Assembly (NCBI GenBank): GCA_005408345.1
Contig: SEMN01000203.1
Span: 124,001-188,000, forward strand
DNA: 64,000 nt
Direction of reading: 5' to 3'
Source of the DNA: Macquaria australasica
Taxonomy: Eukaryota; Chordata; Actinopteri; Centrarchiformes; Percichthyidae
Below the pieces are notes generated by a model, which was not told the origin of the DNA, did not search any database, and saw only the letters and a program-made list of their open reading frames with translations. This document shows, piece by piece, positions 37,601 to 49,707 of the stretch. The first letter of the stretch is position 1. Each line of letters begins with the position of its first letter. A program made the translations under genes and the position numbers.

Positions 37601-38082
37601 TCTGGTCTGTCACTCAGAGGATTCTCTGCCAGGAACATCATGTGGGTCACCTGGGTGAAGGAAGGAAGCTAAGTTGTAACCTGTTATCATGATAAATAAC
37701 ACTCCTAGGGGATGTGATAGAAGTGGGTCAGCTTCAATCATTTTAACCCCCATCCTACTAACATATTTAACATACAAGGACTACTGGCTGGGGTCCATGG
37801 GGTCCCTTTTATCCCAAGTACAATCCACATTAGTACTTAAAAGTTTATTTATCATCCCTTTATTCTGGTATCATACTTTAAATTAGGCCCCTTGGCAAAC
37901 TTTGGGTGCTTTTAATATATTGGCTTTTTAAAAAAATAAATAAAACACCAATTCAAACAGAAACAGAAAACAATGATATGAAGTCATTAGGAACAAATGG
38001 GTTGACAAAGTCATTCAAATTGGAATGGTAGAATAAAGCACCTGTGAGATATGACAAAAAGTATACCTCTGGAGTCTCTCAG

Positions 38083-38252
38083 CCCAACCAGTCGAGGCAG
38101 ATGACCGTCCACCCAGAGCCTGGTTCTGCTCAGGATTTCTACCTGTTAAAAGGGAGTTTTTCCTTGCCACTGTCGTCTAGTGCTGCTTATGGTGGGAATT
38201 GTTGGGTCTCTGTAAATAAAAAGAGTCGGTCTAGACCTGCTCTTGAATTGAA
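38083..38252 (+). mobile_element. L2 3' UTR fragment with internal deletion
   Basis: Matches the 3' UTR of the L2 copies at 26650-26891 and 55800-56050 (CAACCAGTCGAGGCAGATGA onward, GAGTCGGTCTAGACCTGCTC). About 70 bp between CTGCTCT and the GAATT tail are missing, including the polyadenylation region. Confidence 0.8.
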
Positions 38253-38759
38253 TTGGGGTCTGTGGGTACCCCAGTCGGTAGGATGAGGGTTAAACTAGAG
38301 ACTTCAGAGCTTTTACTTTCACGACTCCAGTCTCTAGCATCCTTGTTTTTTAAAAGCAGGTCAAATTTGAGTCAAAGTCTGAAGTCTACACCTGGAGACA
38401 CCAAATGTACAGTTTCAAAGATGAAAAATAAATTGTCATGAATTACACAGTCCCTACATCATGAAAAAAAAAAGACTTTGCCTCTTCATACGAACTCTGA
38501 AGATAATTTGCCACCAAAAGTGTAAAAGAAAACTCAAGTCTCTTATAAGAGGACAGTGTCTTTAAAGTGGAAAACTACCAATTGCTGTATTTTATGTAAA
38601 ACTGATTTTTTTATTTATTAGCTCATCAGCTGACATTTTGCATCATATTTATATATCACTACACCACTGGATGGACTGTGTTCAAATGCTACAGAAATCT
38701 AAAAACAAACTTGTCACTGCTCTCTGGTGGAAAAACTGTGTAACACTCTTTCTAAATTA

Positions 38760-39190
38760 CCTCAAACATTTAATAAAAATCATTATCTATTTATTTATAA
38801 TAATAATATATTTATTTATAGAGCACTTTTTAAATCAGTGTTACAAAGTGCTTCACAAAGGCAGCAAAATAAAACAGACAAGCCATAAAATCATCAGGTT
38901 TCAAAAAAGAAACCCATACCAGTGCAGTGCAGGAAAAGGCAAGAAAAGGGAAAGAAAAACATTTTTAAGGAAATAAAACACAGTTAAAAGAAAACTAAAA
39001 CTCAAGTAAAATCAGGAAAGGCTCTCCAATAAACGTATGATTTAAGAGGGGACTTCACTGACTCAGCCAACCTGATTTCCCTGACTGCAAACGCTCTGTC
39101 CCCTTTAGTTTTCAGCCGGGCCTCTGAAACAGACAAGAGACCTCTGCCCGAGGATCTCAAAGTACGAGCCAAGGTCCATGTCATCAACAG
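38760..39190. repeat. Dispersed repeat of unknown class
   Basis: GTTACAAAGTGCTTCACAAA, AAAATAAAACAGACAAGCCA and CAGCCAACCTGATTTC with CTCTGTCCCCTTTAGTTTTC occur in this order in a repeat common in fish genomes, by my memory. No coding frame kept. Confidence 0.4.
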
Positions 39191-40671
39191 GTGGGGTTTG
39201 CCCACTCATCATGGATTGCAGATGTTCAAATTTCCATTTTCTCTGAGTGATCCTTTGAATATATTACACTTATATAAATGATTACAATATATTTCAATAT
39301 TTTCAATCAATTACATTTTTAACAATTGGGCAGACTCCATCTGTTGAAGAAGATCATGTGATATGATCAAAAGCTCCAGAGCAGCTACTAAAAGGACCTT
39401 AAGGTCAAAAATGAACTTTGAACATCTACCTCAAATGTATATTTTTCTCTATTGTAACTCCTGCTACTACTGTCCCAGCCTGCTTACAACAGAACATCAG
39501 GTCAGTTACTGGCTGCTGGCCGGCCTTATCAGAGGCCTGTCAGAGGTAAGTGTGAGTCATAGGCACTCGGAGGCTATCAGTGACTGGCCTCACAGCAATG
39601 TCAACACTTTCTCACACAGAGAGGAACTCACCCTCAGGAACAATGTGGGCGAACCAGTCAAGCTTGGCAGGAAGTGTTCCATAAGCATTTAGTTGTTCTT
39701 TAACATGCAGTTTCTTTAAGTGGTCACTCCAAGATTCTGAGAGACACATGATCACAGAGTGTGTTTGTTATTCTGGGAATGGCTGCTGCAATTAGGTGTA
39801 TCCACATAACTGGCTACGAGGTTGCAGACGTTTTCTACAACACATTTTTGCATTTTAGCGCTTAGAGGAAGAAGCTGAAAATAGACTCTGAGGCGGCGGT
39901 GTGTTTTTAATTCTTTTCTCTTTGCAATGATTACATGGGAAGCCTATCTGTTCTGATGGACCTTTGTTGTTCTTTTCCTGTTGAGAAAGGGAGAGTGCTG
40001 CCTGATGACAGAGTTAAATAAACACTTACAGTAACAACAGCTCTACAAAGACTTATAACTTACTGTAAGTAGTGGTACACATGGAAGCAAGTGCTGAAAA
40101 CATGTTAGAGACTTTAATTTTTCAACTGATTGAAAAGAGCGTCCGAGAGAAGTCTTTTGTCATCTGTGGTGTTACAGTAATTAGGTACATTTATTCAAGT
40201 TCAGTAGTTAAGTAAAAAAAGTAGTTAAGGTGACATTTCAGAGGTAAATATTTTTACTCCACTGTATCTGTAGCTGTGTCTGGCAGCTATAGTTACTAAT
40301 TACTTCACATATTCAAATTTCACATACAAAATATATGACCAGCTTCTTACTGTAAATGTGATGCATTGTTATAGAAAAATACCAACACATCCTCATGCCT
40401 AAACGACAGAATAGGTCATTTACCAGTGACTCCCAAACAACATATATGACTGTTGGAGAGTACCAGCGACAGGCATACCAGACCTGTCATCATGGTAACT
40501 ATAATAAACACGTGGTTAATGTTGTGAAATGGTCGCTGTTTGGTTAGGTTGAGGCACCAAAACTACTTGGTTAGGTTGTGAGTTAAGTTACGTCACGTGA
40601 CTTACTAACGTAACTTAATGTTACAATCTGACGCAAATTAAAATAAGTCACTGTTGACTTTTGGTTTCACA

Positions 40672-41200
40672 CATAGACTGTATATAAAGACGGATGACAT
40701 GACAGCTCCCCAAAAGTGAAACCAAAACATATACTATATGTTTTGGTTTTACTAAAACATATAGCCCCCTGGTGGCTGGCTGCAGTATAGGTCATAAGCC
40801 CCGCCTCCTCCATGTTAGCAGATGGGACAAGTTCCAAATTGAAAAGTCAAAGTACACATCAAATAAAATGTTCCCAAAGATAGTTTCTGTCTTTTTAGGT
40901 AGTTCTTATCACACTGATGTTTGTTCAAGTGTTAATTTTTCTGATAAGTTTGGTTTAATTCATTATTTGATGCTATAAAAAGGGGGTGAAAACTTGTGGT
41001 GTGCTCATGATTGAGTTGGGCGGGTGTATGGGCAGGACCTCGATACCACGGCTCCACCGCGGATCATTATGCGCAGACTCTGGCTCCAAATAACGTCACA
41101 AGCGTATGATGGCAGCGCTCGTATCCAGGATATTTTGGCTTCATTTTTGTACAGTGGGAGGAAGTGGAGATGCGTCGTCCACCTGTATATACAGTCTATG
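40672..41200. mobile_element. MITE with CATAGACTGTATATA ends
   Basis: 529 bp. The left end CATAGACTGTATATA is inverted at the right (TATATACAGTCTATG). Flanks GTTTCACA (40664-40671) and GTTTTACA (41201-41208) match at 7 of 8 bases, so an 8-bp target duplication is likely. Confidence 0.75.
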
Positions 41201-43339
41201 GTTTTACATGGGATATACTGCATAATATACCAGGCCAAATCAAAGGAAACAATGCCCTCAAAAAGGTCCTGGCCAAGAAAGGGATGTAATCCAGGCTGGC
41301 AAACATGAAAATTAAAGATTGAGTCAAATTTGACACCTCCACTTCCACTTAGGTCAACATGGTGTCTCTGAGCCTGAACATGCTCTTCATACGACTCTGG
41401 TGTGCGATCAGGACCTTTGGCAAGAGTATGTGTCAAAAATGTGCCTCAATCTATCTCACAGTTGCGAATTATACTGCAATTGTGCAATCAACATTTACTT
41501 CAAAATGATAAGTTAAAGCAAAAAACTTTAACCCTCAGCTCAGTCCTGTCCTCCTCTCACCTGTAGTGCCACCCGTTTGGAGTGTTATCACTCGACTGAA
41601 TGGGAGTCATCAGTGGTTATCAGCCTCATAGATATGGGTTAGAAGGGGCCTGCTACACCTACTAGTTGGTTCAGAAGGCTGTTATCATCTATCCACATGC
41701 TTGATCTGTCATGTCACCCCATAAGAATTTTGAATGGCCCAATGCCTCTCTCTCTGTTCTCTCTCCTCATCTGCTGTTTCACTGTCCATGTTACTGTCTA
41801 ATAAGCTGGCAACTATGCAAACTCAGTGTTCCTGTTCCTTCCTGAGGTAACCCAGAGGGTGCTGGGTTACCTCAGCTGGGCTTGGCAAACAGATACAGTA
41901 CGTCTTTGAAACATGTCAAATAGCTTTATGATATTGTTCAACAATCAGATCTAGTTTATTTTTATCTTCTTTTTTGTTTCTGTAAAGTCTTCCTGAGATT
42001 ATCTTGAGATAAATGAAAATGTAAAACCATTGAAACAATAGCTGCAGTCCCCCTTTTTTTCCCCAACTGACTTAAACATTTCACAACGCAGCAGTGACAT
42101 GTATAATTCCTCAAAAGAATAAAACTATTATTCTGGATATAATGGGCATAATCCCATGAAAAGACCAAACCAACAATGTGTTAGTCTGTCTCTCAGTACT
42201 TTCTGATTTCCCTACCTTGTCAGTGGCACTCAGCCCCAAGCCCATTGGTTCCTACTGAGTATGTAAATCTTTAAAAACAACTCACAAATTTATAGTTTCA
42301 TTTTCTAAAAAAGACTGTGTAATTTCCTTTAACAGCTGGTCACTGTAGTTTTTAGCAAAAGTCACTCAAACAGGAGGAAATAATGCATTTGTTGGGGACT
42401 ATTTACAGCAACGGATTAATCCACATTTGATGCTCTAGTGAGTATTTGGGGCAGCAGGACGGTCTATGTGAGTCCAAATAAACTACAGTGTGTGTGTTCA
42501 TGGTAATGTAGGAACATGTCACCCAGTGTGACAGTGTGGCCCACTGAAGTGTTTTTAATCATTTTTGGACAACAATGGAGCTCTATGGCACAGAGGAAGA
42601 AGATCCATCAGTCTTTGATACACACACAGTACTTGTTGGCAGATAGTCATTGCTGGTATTGGGATTTGGGATTTGTTGACAGTAAGAAAAATACAGAATA
42701 TCACCAGACATCCTTAAATAAAATTAAGACATTTTACATCAACAGGTCTATATTCTCCCTCCTCATACAGTTACCTCTTGTCTTCCTCCTCTGACCCCAC
42801 AGTGTCTCCATTGAAGTATACAGTAAAGGGGTTAACCAGGCTCTGCACTGGGCCTATACAGAATGCATTACAGTAACTGGATGTTATTAGGCCTACCATG
42901 TTGTGCGACAGGCAGAGCAGCATGTCTGTCTGATCCCACTTGACCTCTTAATCCAGACCTCAAACAGCTGGAGCCAAAAGCCATGAGAGCGTCCCAACAG
43001 AGTGGCTGTGCCTGGCCCACAGATTACGGCCTCAGTCTGGAGGGATAGGAGCTCTGCTGAATGAAGGATTAGTCACGCGCCTTTGCCCTACTTCGTTGTC
43101 ACTGTCTCCGTCTCCCCAGGGATGTGTACAGGCTCTAATTTTCAGATGGTAGATGCTGAAATCTGGTTACTCTTTCCCTCCAGAGATCCTTCAAGTCTGA
43201 AGACACATTACTAATGGAGAAGCTTTCTGAATGTAGATAAGCAAGATGATTTATTCCAATTAGATGAAGAACGTGAGATTTCATGAAAGAAGATTTGACA
43301 CCACTTATGTATATTTACTCATTGATGGCACATATAGAA

Positions 43340-43605
43340 GAATACAGACCAGAAAAAGTACCTTTTTATGCCTTTTGAAGTGTGAATCACCCCCAGTCAA
43401 CACTGTGGAGTCTTTCTGCTTACTGGGCACCACCGTCATCCAGGATCTCAAGTGGGGGCTGAACATCAGCTCCCTCACCAAGAAAGCCCAGCAGAGGATG
43501 TATTCCTGTGGCAGATAGAGAAGTTCAGCCTGCCAAAGACAATAATGGTGCACTGCTACAGCGCCTTCTTTGAGTCCATCCTCCATCATCCATTGTTCAC
43601 CTCCG
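43340..43605 (+). pseudogene. Non-LTR retrotransposon ORF fragment
   Basis: Short decayed remnant with VNTVESFCLLGTTVIQDLKW and SLTKKAQQRMY in one frame and KFSLPKTIMVHCYSAFFES in another, so at least one frameshift near 43505. These blocks are typical of the C-terminal part of the RT ORF of a fish LINE. Sequence to about 43800 with TTTTGCACATTCC motifs may be its 3' UTR. Confidence 0.65.
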
Positions 43606-44180
43606 CCACCCCACTAAACGTTACATTAACGTAAAGTCTACACCCAGCTCAATGTGTTACATTAACGCACATCTTTTGGATTCCATCTTGTACACTGCAA
43701 ATATTCTTTAAACTTAATACTGTGAAATTTTGCACATTCCCTGATCACTATTTTGCACATTCCTGCACAAAACTGTACAGCTCTTTCATTTACATTATTT
43801 ATTACAGTCATTATGCATATTGTTTTTATAATATTTTTTCATATTATCATATCTTTACATAATATTGTAAGGTTAGCCTAGCTTGGTCATGATACCACAA
43901 GTTACCTAGTGGTTATAGAGCTGGCTCGGAAATGACAGTGAAATGGTGCAAATTAAAAGGAGTTACATTCTTTTTAGGCATTAGTCAAACCAGAAAATGA
44001 TCTTTGGAGAAGAAAGTGATGAGTCAAAGCAAAATCATATGAAATGTCTGACAAAGGTCACTGGAGCAAAATGTAGCTATTCCATGAACTTACCATAAAA
44101 GTCAACAGTGTGTGGGAGCAGATTTTTGTTACTTTGAGGACCCCACTAATAATGACTTTTTGTGGGGGAGATCTTTATTA

Positions 44181-44265
44181 AAGGCCCTGCACACCCATAC
44201 AGGTGTTTTCAATAATTCTAGCTGATTATACCTGTGGTCAGTGTACCATAGGTGTGCAGGGCCTT
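44181..44265. repeat. 85-bp hairpin repeat
   Basis: AAGGCCCTGCACACCCATA (44181-44199) is inverted at 44247-44265 with one or two mismatches; CAGGTG and CACAGGTATA motifs lie between. The element is tiny for a MITE and may be a part of a larger dispersed repeat. Confidence 0.6.
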
Positions 44266-47200
44266 CAAAGTAAGTGGAGCTAGGTGGAACACACATATCA
44301 GAAGGTGTAGTGGGGACTGACATAAGTCATGACCAATCAAATCATCTGGTTTCCTGCCTTTATACTGCAGACAACAGGTCAGAAAGGTACCCACTAGTAA
44401 AGAACTTCTGTGCACAACCACCACAAGTTAATATACACAGTATCTGTACCGTGAAAATGTGACTATATTAGTTGTGTCAACCTCTGGCCTCTTTAAGCTC
44501 TTGCACAGACTTTTCAGTGTTGCTGCAATTCCTGCTGGTCACCAACAGAGGTTAATACAAGTCATGGATTACTCAATGCCTCTCTAAGATACAGTAGGTC
44601 TTTGTAAATAGCAATGCAATATACCATATGATGTAATTTACTCGTGTACTGTGCCAAGTTCATATGCTTATCTAAAACTGCAAACACTGGATGTTTTGTC
44701 AAAGGCCCACGATTTGTCTCTGGTCAGATGAGAGAGGGGGTGAGAAGAGCCAGGCAAGTTTCCTCACTCTGTCAATACATCCATCAGACACAGACCAGGA
44801 GATAAAAAGATGGAATCCAGCCATGAAGACTGAGCTGTGTGGAAATCCAGGTCTCACTTCTAAACCAGGAAATGTAATCTTATCTACAGACAACACCCAC
44901 TGGTGCTTTCAGACACATTCACCTCTAATAGCATTTGATTCTTGAAGCTCCAGATAGATAGACTAGCTTCTCAAAGACCAAAAGATTAACATTATTGAAT
45001 CATTTATTAAAGATGTAGCCTAATCCATTATGTTCTGAGCCAGAATTCACCAAGTATGAGGTTCTTACCCTGAAGCAGACCTATTCCACACAGCATTATA
45101 GGCTGAGGAGGAAAGCACAGGTGTAACTAAAACACTAATTTGTTCCATGTAAATGTCCCAGTGAGCCTGCATGAACAACACCAGAGCCCTGTGACTGACA
45201 CACCTGAATGTAATGCAGCAATCAGTCACAGTATTAATTACACCTGTGCTTTTCCTGCTATGATGAAAAAGACCATCATCATTCATTTTCTACCTAGCTA
45301 CAGTTGCCACCCTGACATAAAACCTGCTAAATAATTAGCATGCAATTGAGTAACTATCAATGAATTCAGCAAGAACCAGAGGACCTGTATCGACCTGTGA
45401 CAAAGTGGAAGAGAAGCACTTGCCCCTCCCTTATTACCCCCACCATGGTGCCTTGAAAGCAAGGCCCTTTAACCCCAACTACTCATGTGGAGCTGCTCAG
45501 TAACCAACAGATCAGACTGTGGTTTCACTGGGCAGCTTCCAGCTGTGAATGTGTGGGACTATGTGAGTGTGTCAAAGAACTGTGAAAGGGTTTGCGCTCC
45601 TGAACCCACGCTTTTCAAACAATAGTGTCAGGTGCATGTAGCCAAAATCAACAGTCAACAGTCAGACAAACAGCAATGACCAATCAGAAGGGAGGTAAGA
45701 GGCAAAAGGTGTTCCACGTGAACTCATCAGCTATGTGGGTGTAGTCACATGACAGAGAAGGAAACCATAATGAACATACTGTATAATGCACATGTACAGT
45801 ATGCATCTATGTGTCCCCATATATGAGTCTTGAACTCTATATGCACTCATGTATATATACACAACAACAAACTAAAGGCAGCAGCATTAATCACTAGATG
45901 AACAACAGTAAATAAGTAAATAAGTTATACAATTCCTCATTAAGACCCTCTGGATGTTCTCATATAGAAATCCATTTGCATTCTAAGTAGTTTTTGATCA
46001 ACATCACCACCTCTGTATGGTTTTGTAATCTGTTAGATGGCACAGAATGAAAGTGAATAGACTGAATAACCATTTTCTTTAAAATGTCTTGCAATAGTTG
46101 ACTCCATATCATTTGTGTGTATGGTACTTGTGTTCCCAAATGTTTTGTAAGTGTGATCAGGGCGTTCCTGAAAAAAGAGATTGTTGCTCTCAGCGAAACT
46201 ACCCTGAATACATTGATGTAAGACAAACATAATTAAAGGTTTCTATTATTTCTAATGAGAGCTATTTGCTGTAAGAACCATATTTACATGCTGCAGTGGT
46301 GGTGCAATAAAATAATGATATGATGAATAATTGTATCATAAGATAGCTCTACAGTGTGTGCAAATTAGCCTCTATTGTCTTTCTCCAACAGTCTAAAACC
46401 AGAGAACTAGGGACTAAAATTTATGCTGAGACCATAAAAACACAGTTACCCCAGTTTTTTGTTTTATTGAACTAAAACCTGCTACTTAGTAATGATCTGG
46501 AATGAAGAGCAGCTGGAGGGAAGTGATGTTCTGAGATGACTTCATTACCGAAAAACTCATGCAGGTATTAAAAGCTTAAGACAAGCAACAAAACACTAAC
46601 AAGCATCAAACACTGTGTGACTGTACAACATTAGTCCTCCTTCATTATCTGTGGGGAAGCGGCTTTAGGAGTGGGGCTCAGATTCACACACAGAAGTCAG
46701 CCCACCAAGTAAATCTATCTCCAGACATTTGCAGCTGTGATCTCACAACACTCTCAGTTTCAACATTCTCTGCTATGGCTGTCACTGATCTGCAAAAGTT
46801 AGATCTTTGTCATCTGAATGGACATACAACTAGCTGGGTTGTCTGTCTTACAGATGTTTGCCACTGTGTATCTGAACACAGAGGGCTTGTAAAGACCACA
46901 TGCATGATTATACATGTGAACGTTTGACAGTGTTGTTCAGCACTAGTTGTGAATGATATACTTGAGTATATGAATAAATAGAATAAAGTGTGAACATGAA
47001 AACATTGGGGTGTTAGCAGTAGACCTTTTGGAGATATTTGAGCGAGGTAAGTCTGTAACATACTGCATTTTATTCTGAGCTGCTCAAGTCAAAACCACCC
47101 ACTATTACTTGGATTTTGACCGTTGGGTCCAATTTATGCCACCACTCTAATCTGCAATCAGATTTATACCTCATCTAGGTCCAACAACACGTTCTAATCC

Positions 47201-47884
47201 AATGGCCGTTAATGATACACCTTGTTAACCTGTGTGTGAGAGTGTGGGTGTGTCTGTGAGCATGCAACTCCAACTGTTGTTGTTACCAAGCTCTTGCACC
47301 AAAGCGCATGTAGTGGGGTCAAAAGGTCAAACAGATAGATAGTAGGTTGAGACTCAGCAGGCAACAGAGAAAACTAATCATTCTAATAACCTTATAGAAT
47401 ACTGTATGTATGAGTGCTAGTGCCTGCACATGATCACATGATGTTAGTAACTACTTCTCTCTCTATGGAAGCCATGCTCTGAATGACTTAGGTGCCATCT
47501 ACTGGTTGGGAGATACTACTGTAGAGGGGCATGGCTGCATACATTTTCTGCCCTTTTTGGGATTTGGGTGAAGTGACCCTTTAAAACAGGGTGATGGGGC
47601 TGTTCCTCCACTGCAGTCTGAGCTAAAGCATTCAACGGCAGACAGGGACAGAGTGAAAGACCAATTAAAAATGAGCTTGTTTGTCCCTTTTAGAAAAGTA
47701 GAGAAAGGACAGCAAGCAAAGGCGCTTGTGGGAAATGTGGTCTAAATTAAGAGAACGGCACTGATAATAATATTGGTGTGAGATAACAGAGACCAGATTT
47801 CTCTAAACTACTTTAATTTTATAAAGGTGTCACAATTCCAACTCTCTTTTGTCTTAATTCAGTTGCGCACGTTGGTGGCTAATT

Positions 47885-48740
47885 GCTGCAACCATGACCA
47901 AAAAATAAGTTTCTCATGAGATATTTGTCATGCTATTATGACATATTTTCACGTTATGACTACTAGATACCAAATAATTCAGTTTTTATGAGAAACGTTT
48001 CTTGTTATAACATCACTTTTTTTACATCACAAAACATTCTCGTTATTTCACAAAATCAACATATCTTGTTAACAAGCTTTTCTCGTTATTATGACAAGAA
48101 ACTTATGCCGTTAAAATGAGCAAACGATCCATCATTACCTGAAGAGATACAATAGCCCAGAACTATCATATAACATGACTGATTTATTTAATCTAGACAT
48201 GTGGCAGGGTGTTTTTATATATTATGGCTGTGGGTTGCTTTTGCTTTGCATAAGCACTGTGTGTGTATTAGTATCAGTGATTGTCCACGACCAGGTTACG
48301 ACTCTGTACCGGATACCAGACCGCAGAAGTTTAAGTATCTGGCAGTAATGGATTGATGCTACTTTGGCCATGTCCTATTAAGCATCACATAAAACTTAAA
48401 CTATATTTAAACCAGCCATTAGCATTTTTTCTAGCAGATATAGGCTCCCATCTCTCTATCTTCTTATTTTAACATGTGCAAGTTTCTTGTAACAATATAC
48501 CAACTTATCATGTTATAATGAAAAAAGTTGTTTTAATGACACGGTTTTGTGAAATAACGAGAAAGTTTTGTGATATAACAAGGTCACATGTTAACAAGAA
48601 ACATTAGTTGTAAAAACAGTATTATTTGGTATCCAGTAATGTGAAAAATCTGCAATGAACGTGAAAAGAATCTTGTAAAAACTATTAAAGTTTGTCGTTA
48701 TAACAAGAAACTGGGTACATTTTTTTGTCATGGTGACAGC
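47885..48740. mobile_element. Foldback element with repeated TTCTCGTTAT motifs
   Basis: About 856 bp. Ends GCTGCAACCATGACCAAAAA and, inverted, GCTGTCACCATGACAAAAAA. Both arms carry repeated motifs such as TCTCGTTAT, TTCTTGTTATAACA and TTTGGTATCYAGTA in opposite orientation (for example 47969-48000 and 48600-48640). The centre (about 48130-48450) is unique. No coding capacity seen. Confidence 0.65.
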
Positions 48741-48929
48741 AGTATGCTGCCATAGAGATGCCACAAGTCTCTGGTCCAATATAAAGAAGTCATTCAGTTG
48801 TTGAATTCAATTGTTTCCCACCATAATATAACATTCACTTCACGAATCTTATGGATCCTCACATATTTTGTATCTGGTCAAAATGAAAACTCATAATTAA
48901 GTGAAATAAAGGCATCTCCACAAACTGTT

Positions 48930-49620
48930 CTGATTGTGCTTTGATTCTTTAATTCATCTGTTTGGCTCTGCCATTCTGTAAACCCACAGCTAAATAATAA
49001 ATAACAAACAGATAAAATTATTACATCGTTAACTCATTACATACTGTATATAAACAGATGAACAGGCCTGTTCTCAACATGGACTGCCATAGAAAAATAA
49101 ATCTAACAAAACATAGGGAATCAAAATAGCAACAAATAAAGCAGATAACCCACCGGTGGAGGAATGCACAGCGTGAGGTGTCTGTAAGGCAACTGGAGCG
49201 TAGACAGCGCACTTTGTGTGCATGAGTGGCAATGTGGCACCATGGAATAGACACCGTTACTGTCAAAACCCACAGGACAGAGGAACAAAGAGCTTCTCGC
49301 ATGTCTCTTTGGAGAGTGCTCTCAGGTTTAATTTTGGTACAAACTGGACTTCAGAAATAAACCCATAATAATCTTCTGAACAAAGAATCCTCATCTCCTC
49401 TTCTCAAGGTGCATTATCTGTGGACTCAGGTCCACCACCTCCCCACACTATATTAACCACATGTCCAAAAAGGCTTTAGCAGTCCTGGGAAAAGACGAGG
49501 CAACCGTTTGATGGAGTCAAACATCTCAGCGTATGTTTGCTGATGTAAACTGTGGACAGTGACGAGGTTCCAGTGAGGTCCATCCTCACAGCAGACCTCT
49601 GACCTGCAGCTCTGTGGTGG
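48930..49620 (-). other. zxdc: Probable ZXDC 3' UTR
   Basis: About 690 nt between the stop codon and a minus-strand ATTAAA at 48953-48948, the first plausible polyadenylation signal that I see. No repeat element is obvious within it. The end point is inferred from this signal only. Confidence 0.35.
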
Positions 49621-49707
49621 TCACTCCAAGTCCTGAAGGTTGATTGTGCTTCCTGTGAACTGGGAGTTGTCAGAGCCATTGTCGTCCTCCGTCATCACTG
49701 AAGGTTC
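49621..49707 (-). CDS. zxdc: ZXDC exon 10 (C-terminus)
   Basis: 87 nt. Acceptor TTCCTCACAG|GAACCTTC, stop TGA at 49623-49621. Encodes 28 residues ending FTGSTINLQDLE, which is the conserved C-terminal signature of ZXDC. Confidence 0.92.
   Translation of the reverse strand, partial: EPSVMTEDDNGSDNSQFTGSTINLQDLE

Larger units (their letters stand above)
37601..48929. other. Intergenic region between ZXDC and KLF15
   Basis: 11 kb between the ZXDC 3' end and the KLF15 promoter. It holds an L2 fragment, a dispersed repeat, a LINE remnant, the MITE at 40672-41200, the hairpin at 44181-44265 and the foldback at 47885-48740. The stretches 41210-43250 and 44300-47880 show nothing I recognise. Confidence 0.6.
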
